Of a stretch of 9,850 nt of DNA, positions 1-5,443 are shown piece after piece. Source of the DNA: Alphaproteobacteria bacterium (GTDB taxonomy: Bacteria; Pseudomonadota; Alphaproteobacteria; CBDBCS01; JAHZLG01); the NCBI GenBank assembly GCA_022599995.1, contig JAHZLG010000054.1, forward strand, positions 1 to 9,850, given 5' to 3'. Numbering within the stretch: position 1 is the stretch's first letter; every line of letters starts with the position of its first letter. The notes under the pieces are model-generated. The model was not told the DNA's origin and made no database searches. It worked only from the letters and a program-made list of their open reading frames with translations. A program made the translations under genes and the position numbers.

Positions 1-383
1 AGATGCTCGCCCACATGCACGTGATCAGTGTGAACTGTCCGCACACCCCGGCGACTTATCACCTGCTCTCCGCGAGAAGACTGAAGCTCTGCCGCAAGGA
101 CGCCTTCATCATCAACACCGCCCGCGGCGAAGTTATCGACGAAAAAGCCCTGATCACAGCGTTGCAAGCCGGTGACATTGCCGGGGCGGGATTGGACGTC
201 TACGAACACCAGCCGATGGTCAATCCCAAACTGTTGCGATTGACGAATACAGTGTTGTTGCCCCATATCGGCTCGGCAACCGAGGAGGCGCGGGTGCAAA
301 TGGGGGAGATGGTGTTGGTGAACATTCGCACATGGCACGATGGACACCAACCGCCGAACAAGGTTGCCGCCACTTCGTTCTAG
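1..383 (+). CDS. D-isomer-specific 2-hydroxyacid dehydrogenase (D-glycerate dehydrogenase / glyoxylate reductase type), 3' fragment
   Basis: This is the C-terminal part of a cytoplasmic NAD(P)H-dependent 2-hydroxyacid dehydrogenase; the gene begins upstream of the window and ends at TAG 381-383. The visible part holds the end of the nucleotide-binding domain and the return to the catalytic domain. The NTARG motif carries the family's catalytic Arg (codon at 123-125). GAGLDVYEHQP carries the catalytic Glu (codon at 204-206). LLPHIGSAT carries the catalytic His (codon at 264-266). All three catalytic residues are therefore present. The HTPATYHLLSARRL and ARGEVIDE segments resemble alphaproteobacterial enzymes that reduce glyoxylate or hydroxypyruvate. 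Exact substrate cannot be read from a fragment, so no symbol is given. The next gene follows on the same strand after about 165 bp, with no clear terminator between them. Confidence 0.94.
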   Translation, partial: MLAHMHVISVNCPHTPATYHLLSARRLKLCRKDAFIINTARGEVIDEKALITALQAGDIAGAGLDVYEHQPMVNPKLLRLTNTVLLPHIGSATEEARVQMGEMVLVNIRTWHDGHQPPNKVAATSF

Positions 384-547
384 GGTCTCATCCTGGGTCT
401 TAGGGTTTGTTTCTTATGTTGCTTATGTTCTTGCGAAAATCGGTGATCAGCATCGTTACGCGTCTTGTGTCACGCCCCGTGGGGTGGGCAGTGCTAAGCC
501 CCTACTGGGTTGCGCGTCGAGAAGGCGCGCGTCGGGGGGTGTCTTTT

Positions 548-1768
548 GTGAGGGGATTTATCGGGGCCAGCATCTTTGTCCTTCTTTTTGTCCTCCTTGC
601 CAGCACGGCGGCGGTGGCACAGGATGCGTCGGAGTCGGAAGACCTCGCCATCGAAGTACAACGGTTGAAGGTGCGGATCGAAGAGTTACAACGCTACCTT
701 TATGGCGGCGAACCGCCCGAGCAAACCCAAGAGTACGTGAAGCAACGCGAAACCCAACAACGCCAAATCAACAACCAAACCGACGCCCTGCAGGTTGTGA
801 GCACGCGACTGCAGTCCCTCGCCCTGCTGATCAACGACCTGACGAACCGTATCGAGCGAATCGAACACCAGTCAAGACAGGATACGGCGACTATTGAGCG
901 TCTTGAGAATGATCTTGCCTATCGGCTTTCGCTCCTCGAGCAGCAAGGCGTGCGCACTGACCAATCCGACGGTCCGCAAGGCCCAACGACGATTGTGGCA
1001 TTGCAGGATGCGCTCGAGGCACTGCAACGCGAGCTTGCGGTGGTAAATGTCCGCACGGTCGAACGCCTGAATTTGCTGGGGGCCGACAAAGGGCTTGAGC
1101 CGTTGGAGCCCTTCACATCGTCCAGCCCGGAACCAAGCGGCACCGGCCTAGAGCAAGCAGGTGCCACCACGAGCACTAGTGCTGACAATAGTGCCAGTGC
1201 TCCTGCCGACGACACTAGTGCCGATGAAACTAGTGCCGACGACACGAGCACTAGTGCTCCTGCCGACGACACGAGTGCCGATGACACGGCTGTGGGAGGC
1301 AATGCAGGCAGTGCAGATACAGCAGGCAGTGCAGATACCGCGGGCAGTGCAGATACAGCAGGCAGTGCAGGTACCGCGGGCAATACATCGGGTGATGCCG
1401 AGCGGCTCTATACGAATGCCCTGCGTGCCTTCAATGCGGGCAGCTTTGTGGTGGCACGCGACGCCCTCAAGGAGTTGCGGGAACGCTACCCGACAAACCC
1501 CTTGGCCCAGCGCGGGCAGTACTGGCTTGGTCGTTCTTACTATGCCGCCGAAGAGCATCGATTCGCCGCCGAGGCCATGGTGTCGTTTCTGCGTGCCGCG
1601 CCCCAAGCGGAGAACGCCCCTGCGGCACGACTCTACCTTGGCAGGAGCCTGGCAGGGATCGGACGTCTTAAGCAAGCGTGCAGTATCTGGCGCAGCATTG
1701 AAACCGAGCACCCCACAGCAACCAAAGTGATGGCACAGGCAGAAGAGCACCTTGCCACCTGCCCCTAA
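548..1768 (+). CDS. cpoB: CpoB/YbgF, Tol-Pal-associated periplasmic coiled-coil/TPR protein
   Basis: Family knowledge: CpoB (YbgF) is a periplasmic partner of Tol-Pal that links outer-membrane constriction to septal peptidoglycan synthesis. Seen here, counting from GTG 548 (406 aa): a hydrophobic signal peptide at residues 1-24 ending in AVA before QD, a Gln/Leu-rich coiled-coil region at about 33-133, a Ser/Thr/Ala/Asp-rich repeat linker at about 186-281, and a C-terminal TPR region at about 282-403 (YTNALRAFNAGSF, YWLGRSYYA, ARLYLGRSLAGIG). The frame is open upstream to TTG 407, with ATGs at 416 and 425. GTG 548 is preferred because it begins the signal peptide directly and follows a G-rich, Shine-Dalgarno-like stretch at 534-539; the longer starts would add 41-47 residues of no recognisable character. 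tilS follows closely, as is common in Alphaproteobacteria. The tol-pal genes that usually precede ybgF are not immediately upstream. Confidence 0.86.
   Translation: MRGFIGASIFVLLFVLLASTAAVAQDASESEDLAIEVQRLKVRIEELQRYLYGGEPPEQTQEYVKQRETQQRQINNQTDALQVVSTRLQSLALLINDLTNRIERIEHQSRQDTATIERLENDLAYRLSLLEQQGVRTDQSDGPQGPTTIVALQDALEALQRELAVVNVRTVERLNLLGADKGLEPLEPFTSSSPEPSGTGLEQAGATTSTSADNSASAPADDTSADETSADDTSTSAPADDTSADDTAVGGNAGSADTAGSADTAGSADTAGSAGTAGNTSGDAERLYTNALRAFNAGSFVVARDALKELRERYPTNPLAQRGQYWLGRSYYAAEEHRFAAEAMVSFLRAAPQAENAPAARLYLGRSLAGIGRLKQACSIWRSIETEHPTATKVMAQAEEHLATCP
1196..1286 (+). repeat. 57-bp spaced direct duplication in the cpoB linker, with repeated 12-bp palindrome
   Basis: A 34-bp segment starting at 1196 recurs at 1253 with only two mismatches. 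The offset is 57 bp (19 codons), so the frame is kept. It encodes SAPADDTSADE and SAPADDTSADD. The perfect palindrome AGCACTAGTGCT occurs at 1172-1183 and again at 1247-1258. This is a coding repeat that lengthens the Ser/Thr/Asp-rich linker between coiled coil and TPR region. Confidence 0.85.
1307..1378 (+). repeat. 18-bp in-frame tandem repeat, 4 copies, in the cpoB linker
   Basis: Four consecutive 18-bp units begin at 1307, 1325, 1343 and 1361, each starting GGCAGTGCAG. They encode GSADTA three times and then GSAGTA. Copies 1 and 3 end in ACAGCA, while copies 2 and 4 end in ACCGCG. The array is thus best read as two copies of a 36-bp dimer. The period is a multiple of three, so copy changes alter linker length without a frameshift. 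Confidence 0.93.
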
Positions 1769-1815
1769 GGTTGCGTTGTGCCGCGACATTGAAGAGACGC
1801 ACCGGGACTGCGGCG

Positions 1816-3768
1816 ATGAGTGACAAAGACACAACATTGAAGCAACACGCACCCGCTCGTTTGGCATGCGCGGTGCAGAGCCCGGCGATGCGGCACCATG
1901 CCCGTGGGCTGCCCTCGGAGACCGCTGGCACAAGGGATGGTGCCGTTCCGATGGATGCCATAGAGACAGTGCCCCCAGTGCCCCCAGCACCCTCAGTGCA
2001 TCCAGCACCCCCAGCACCCCCAGTGCATCCAGCACCCTCAGTGCCCCCAGCACCCCCAGCACCCCCAGTGCATCCAGCACCCTCAGTGCCCCCAGTGCCC
2101 CCAGTGCATCCTGTCGTCACGATGGATTCTGTTGGTACGCCCGGTAAATTGGTTGCGAGGGGCGCCCTCAAGGATTTGGTCGCGTGCTCGGGGGGGAGCG
2201 ATAGCATGGCACTGGCACTCATGATGCGGCAGGGGCATATTGCCACCTCAGGATTTCATGCGGTGATTGTCGATCACGGCCTACGACCCGAAGCAGCCAG
2301 CGAAGCAACAAAGACCAAAGCGGCCCTTGCCGAGTGGGGCATCGACAGCACCATCATCGCCCTTGGAATGGGGGCACAACAACAAGATGCAGGGTGTCCC
2401 CGGCATGGCTCGTCTGCCCGGCGGCACCGGGGCACAACAATCACGCAGGCCCGCGATGCCCGCGCCGAGGCGATAGCAACCTTTGCCTTGGCCCGGGGCT
2501 ATGAACGCGTGTTCTTAGGGCATCAGCGCGACGATCAGGCCGAGACACTCTTGATGCGGGCCACCCGGTCGAGCAGCTGGTTTGGTCTGCGTGGCATGGG
2601 GGCGGTCACCTCGACATGGTGGGGGGGGCAAGAGGTTCGTCCTTTGCTGGGCTGGTCGCGTGCGGAGTTGCGAGATTGGTTGCGCCAACAACAGCCCCGG
2701 GTTGATCACTGGATTGAAGACCCCTCCAATTCAGATCGGCGGCAGTTGCGCGTGCGGTGGCGGCAGCTCTTGTCGCGTGACGCCAGCTCGTGGGACTCGG
2801 GTGCGCCGGGCACCTCGGTCGCGCAGGGTGCGCCGCGTGGCTCTGGTTATGCAGCCGAGGGAAAGACCGCGGCGGCAAACGCTGCCTATGGCGATGGCAC
2901 CCAAGAGAGATTGATTGCCTTGGCAAAACACAATCAGCGTCGTTGGTCTGTTTATCGCCAATCGCTCGCCGCCGCATGGGGGCAAGCCGTGGTGATCGAC
3001 CCCATCTTCGGCACAGCCCGCATGAGGCTCGCGCAGTGGTATGGCATGGCGACCGCAACGCAACGATGGATGGTCTACGGATTGATCCGCCATGCGGGCA
3101 ACCGGCAGCGACCGCCGACCCGGGCTCAGGTGGATCGAGTCGTGGATTTGCTCAATGCATGGCGCGACACCCCCAAAGGCAGGAGTCTCACCGTGGCAGG
3201 GGTTTGGTGGCTTGCCCGCGGTGATACCGTGCTGGCACTGCGCGATTATGGCTCTGTGCGCCCGGCACTGCTGTTACCGGCGTCTTTTGCAGGCGACACT
3301 GATGGTTATGCCGACGTTGCGGTTTTGCCCGCACCAAAACCCGCGTCGTGTTCCCTCTCTCCCCCGCAACCAACCCCCGGGCAACGGGCCGGGCACTATG
3401 GCCGATTTCATGGGATTTTTGATCGGCGGTGGCACTGTAATATCACCCTCAAGGAGGGAGCAAGCCCTACTTCGGAAGCCTCTGCTTCGGAAGCCTCTAC
3501 TTCGGAAGCCCCGGCATCGAAAGGGAGTCGGCTGTTGGTAACCACCCAAGGTTCTTATGCCGCTCGGCACCACGGCGACTATCCCCTGATGCGCGATGCC
3601 GAGGAGTGCGTGCGCCGGTCGCTTCCCAAATTTGCCCTTGTTGCGGAACAGTCCTCTCCGGCAGGGGGGGGCGATGCCAAGCGTGAATCTTGTCATACGG
3701 TCGTGAGTGATGCTATTGCGCTGATCCATCTGCGACCATTGCTCTCGGCCTCATTGCCCGTCTTTTGA
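1816..3768 (+). CDS. tilS: tRNA(Ile)-lysidine synthetase TilS, enlarged by low-complexity insertions
   Basis: TilS uses ATP to attach lysine to C34 of the AUA-decoding tRNA(Ile), changing its codon and aminoacylation specificity; it is normally essential. From ATG 1816 (650 aa) the N-type ATP pyrophosphatase P-loop SGGSDS lies at residues 125-130, followed by IVDHGLRPEA near 150, ARDARAE, LGHQRDDQAET near 234-244 and HWIEDPSNSDRRQLRVRW, all typical of TilS. A TilS C-terminal region is suggested by FDRRWHCNI and RRSLPKF. Typical TilS proteins are about 430-450 aa. The excess is a Pro-rich N-terminal tract and apparent insertions around 2365-2430, 2790-2905, 3335-3390 and 3470-3530. ATG 1816 has GGGA eight bases upstream. 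TTG 1771 is possible, and ATG 2122, just before the catalytic domain, would exclude the Pro-rich tract but has no evident ribosome site. The gene lies 47 bp after cpoB. ftsH, the usual alphaproteobacterial neighbour, does not follow. Confidence 0.92.
   Translation: MSDKDTTLKQHAPARLACAVQSPAMRHHARGLPSETAGTRDGAVPMDAIETVPPVPPAPSVHPAPPAPPVHPAPSVPPAPPAPPVHPAPSVPPVPPVHPVVTMDSVGTPGKLVARGALKDLVACSGGSDSMALALMMRQGHIATSGFHAVIVDHGLRPEAASEATKTKAALAEWGIDSTIIALGMGAQQQDAGCPRHGSSARRHRGTTITQARDARAEAIATFALARGYERVFLGHQRDDQAETLLMRATRSSSWFGLRGMGAVTSTWWGGQEVRPLLGWSRAELRDWLRQQQPRVDHWIEDPSNSDRRQLRVRWRQLLSRDASSWDSGAPGTSVAQGAPRGSGYAAEGKTAAANAAYGDGTQERLIALAKHNQRRWSVYRQSLAAAWGQAVVIDPIFGTARMRLAQWYGMATATQRWMVYGLIRHAGNRQRPPTRAQVDRVVDLLNAWRDTPKGRSLTVAGVWWLARGDTVLALRDYGSVRPALLLPASFAGDTDGYADVAVLPAPKPASCSLSPPQPTPGQRAGHYGRFHGIFDRRWHCNITLKEGASPTSEASASEASTSEAPASKGSRLLVTTQGSYAARHHGDYPLMRDAEECVRRSLPKFALVAEQSSPAGGGDAKRESCHTVVSDAIALIHLRPLLSASLPVF
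1972..2111 (+). repeat. 9-bp Pro-rich coding repeat array at the TilS N-terminus
   Basis: About fifteen imperfect 9-bp units of the forms CCCCCAGTG, CCCCCAGCA, CCCTCAGTG and CATCCAGCA run without interruption. In the tilS frame they read as PPV, PPA, PSV and HPA tripeptides. The same longer order of unit types recurs, suggesting block duplication as well as single-unit slippage. Because the period is a multiple of three, all frames across it stay open, which creates Gly-rich antisense and Ser/Pro-rich sense shadow frames. Confidence 0.92.
3470..3514 (+). repeat. 15-bp in-frame tandem repeat, 3 copies, near the TilS C-terminus
   Basis: Three 15-bp units begin at 3470, 3485 and 3500, each starting CTTCGGAAGCC and diverging in the last four bases. 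They encode the peptide stretches SEASA, SEAST and SEAPA. The repeat sits between FDRRWHCNI and the RRSLPKF region, so it probably extends a loop of the C-terminal region. Confidence 0.88.
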
Positions 3769-3844
3769 GGGGGAGAGGCGGCGAAATCGGGGGGATTCCC
3801 TTGCCTGCGGTGACAATATAACTGCGGTGGGCACGCGGGCTGCT

Positions 3845-3898
3845 GTGCCTGCGGTCACAGCGATGCCCACGGTCACGGCGGGCACTGTGGTCACCACC
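3845..3898. repeat. Degenerate 18-bp tandem repeat in the convergent tilS-pyrC gap
   Basis: Three adjacent 18-bp units start at 3845, 3863 and 3881. Their shared core is GGTCAC followed by AGCG, GGCG or CACC. A weaker related unit may lie at about 3801-3818. The gap between the stops of tilS (3768) and pyrC (3928) is 159 bp and holds no recognisable gene and no convincing terminator hairpin with a U-run. The repeat is imperfect. Confidence 0.55.
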
Positions 3899-3927
3899 AG
3901 TGTTTCGCAGCAGCAGCACGCAAGGCT

Positions 3928-5331
3928 TCAGGCCGCAAAGCGTACTTTTTGCGCGGGGTGCGTCGCAGTCGAAGGAGTAAGCAACACCTCGCCATCACGC
4001 ATCACAACCTGCCCTCCGACCACGGTCATCATGGGGAAGCCATAGCCCTCGTATCCGTTGAATGGCGACCATCCACAGCGGCTGGCGAACCACTCGCGCT
4101 CAAGGCGATAGTGGTGGCCAAGGTCAACCGCGGTAATGTTGGCGCGCCCCCCGACTTGCAAGCCTCCCAATTGGGTTGCCCCGTACAGCCGCGCGGGGTT
4201 GGTGCTCCAGAGGCGCGATAGGTGCGGCAAGGACAGCCTCCCTTCGTGGACATGGTTCAGCATCACCGGCACCATGGTTTGCACCCCCGGCATGCCCGAA
4301 GGCGACTGGGGATAAGGACGGTTCTTCTCTTCGATGGTGTGCGGGGCGTGGTCTGAGGCAATCACATCGACAACGCCCGCGGTCACACCCTGCCAGAGCG
4401 CGTCTTGATGGTCGCGTCCTCTGATGGGGGGGTTCATTTGGGCGAAGGTCCCTAGCCGTTGATAGGCGGTCTCGGCAGAAAGGGTTAGGTGCTGCGGGGT
4501 CACCTCGACGGTGATCAAGCCATCGCCTTCTCCGTTCGCCGGTTGGGATTGGTGCTTCTTGTGATTGCCCAGCAAATTCATTTCTTGCGACGTGGTGATG
4601 TGGAGCAAGTGGGCTGGGCGTTGGCACTCCGTCGCGATGCGGATGAGTCGCTCGGTGGCACGCAGGGCTGTTGCCGCATCGCGCCAGAGGGGGTGCGAGC
4701 TGGGATCGCCGGCGACAATGCGGTCGGTTTGGGCGCGCAGCATGGATTCGTCCTCGGCGTGGATGGCTACCCGTCGCCTGCCGTGCGCCATGCAAAGCCG
4801 AAGCGTTTGGTCGTCATCGATCAATAATCCTCCCGTCGACGAGCCCATAAATATCTTCACGCCGACTGCTCCGTCGAGCCCCTCGAGCACGGCGAGCTCG
4901 GTGGCATTGTCGGGGGTGCCCCCGATGAAGAAGGCATAGTCGCAGTGTGCCGTTCGCCGGGCGGTGACGAATTTCTGCTCGAGCTGATAGGCATCGACGG
5001 TGGGAGGATCAGTGTTCGGCATTTCGAAGATCGCCGTCACCCCGCCTTTGACGGCGGCGAGGGTTCCTGACCCCAAGTCTTCTTTGTGGGGAAAGCCGGG
5101 GTCGCGAAAGTGCACCTGCGAGTCAATGACCCCGGGCAACAAGGTGAGCCCATGGCACGCAATGGTCTGGTCGGCATCTATCGAGGAGGGCGCACCAATG
5201 GCAGTGATAAGTCCACTGTCCGCATCCATGCCGATCGCCAGGTTGTGATGCACAACGCCGTCGGGCAAAAGAACGCTGCCATCAACGAGTTTTAGCGTCG
5301 TGCCATGGGGAGGGGGAGCAGTTTGTGCCAT
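3928..5331 (-). CDS. pyrC: Dihydroorotase, class I (multifunctional-complex) type
   Basis: Dihydroorotase catalyses the reversible cyclisation of N-carbamoyl-L-aspartate to dihydroorotate in cytosolic pyrimidine synthesis. The 467-aa protein read from ATG 5331 shows amidohydrolase signatures in order: DSQVHFRDPGFPHKEDL at about 70-86, the bridging-lysine segment GVKIFMGSSTGG (K159), a His ligand in AIHAEDE (H191), another in LLHITTSQE (H244), and the catalytic Asp in IASDHAPH (D327). The first metal-binding HxH appears as Q72-V-H74, so the first His is Gln; similar QVH forms are, to my recollection, known in some bacterial dihydroorotases. The frame extends to GTG 5382, but that start lies inside the putative promoter, and ATG 5331 gives a normal N-terminus. 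No strong ribosome site is visible; AAAGG lies about 12 bases upstream. The gene converges on tilS and diverges from dnaK. Other cyclic amidohydrolases are less likely given the KIFMGSSTGG and SDHAPH segments. Confidence 0.92.
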   Translation of the reverse strand: MAQTAPPPHGTTLKLVDGSVLLPDGVVHHNLAIGMDADSGLITAIGAPSSIDADQTIACHGLTLLPGVIDSQVHFRDPGFPHKEDLGSGTLAAVKGGVTAIFEMPNTDPPTVDAYQLEQKFVTARRTAHCDYAFFIGGTPDNATELAVLEGLDGAVGVKIFMGSSTGGLLIDDDQTLRLCMAHGRRRVAIHAEDESMLRAQTDRIVAGDPSSHPLWRDAATALRATERLIRIATECQRPAHLLHITTSQEMNLLGNHKKHQSQPANGEGDGLITVEVTPQHLTLSAETAYQRLGTFAQMNPPIRGRDHQDALWQGVTAGVVDVIASDHAPHTIEEKNRPYPQSPSGMPGVQTMVPVMLNHVHEGRLSLPHLSRLWSTNPARLYGATQLGGLQVGGRANITAVDLGHHYRLEREWFASRCGWSPFNGYEGYGFPMMTVVGGQVVMRDGEVLLTPSTATHPAQKVRFAA

Positions 5332-5360
5332 CGCGTGATTCGACCTTTCGTCGGTAAACT

Positions 5361-5388
5361 CTTGAAATCCCCCTGTTCTCACTATAGA
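5361..5388 (+). promoter_or_regulatory. Putative dnaK promoter (sigma-32-like or sigma-70-like)
   Basis: CTTGAAA at 5361-5367 and TATAGA at 5383-5388 lie 56-83 bases before the dnaK ATG. Read as housekeeping boxes they are TTGAAA and TATAGA with a 15-bp spacer. CTTGAAA also matches the -35 element of heat-shock sigma-32 promoters, but the downstream box is a poor match to that class. No CIRCE inverted repeat is present, so sigma-32 control is the more likely heat response. Prediction from sequence only. Confidence 0.45.
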
Positions 5389-5409
5389 TAGGTTATCACG
5401 TTACATCAC
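5381..5409 (-). promoter_or_regulatory. Putative pyrC promoter overlapping the dnaK promoter
   Basis: On the minus strand TATAGT (plus 5381-5386) is one mismatch from the consensus -10. A weak -35, GTGATG (plus 5404-5409), lies 17 bp upstream of it. It would start transcription a little over 30 bases before the pyrC ATG at 5331. It shares the palindrome CTATAG (5382-5387) with the dnaK -10 candidate. The -35 match is poor. Confidence 0.35.
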
Positions 5410-5443
5410 CTCTTTCCTTCTTTTCTTAGCTTCGGAATCCACT

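Noticed and set aside
475..530. Terminator after the dehydrogenase gene (CCCCGTGGGG and GCGCG-N9-CGCGC)
   Set aside because: The first has a two-base loop and the second a five-bp stem, with no adequate U-run after either.
919..2080. Long minus-strand ORFs opposite cpoB
   Set aside because: Their repetitive Ala/Val/Leu or Gly/Cys/Thr composition comes from the cpoB and tilS repeats read backwards; the plus-strand frames match known families.
1668..2246. Minus-strand collagen-like Gly-rich ORF opposite the tilS start
   Set aside because: Gly at every third residue is the reverse reading of the 9-bp Pro-rich repeat. It overlaps two well-supported genes and has no family features outside the repeat.
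2621..2628. G8 tract in tilS (others: G8 at 3664-3671, C8 in dnaJ at 8336-8343) as phase-variation switches
   Set aside because: Runs of eight are expected by chance about once or twice in GC-rich DNA of this length, and switching off essential genes would be implausible.
5332..5382. Upstream GTG start for pyrC at 5382
   Set aside because: It would place the start inside the likely promoter and add 17 residues not expected of dihydroorotase. ATG 5331 is preferred.
5332..5443. CIRCE operator upstream of dnaK
   Set aside because: I looked for TTAGCACTC and its paired GAGTGCTAA and found neither in recognisable form.
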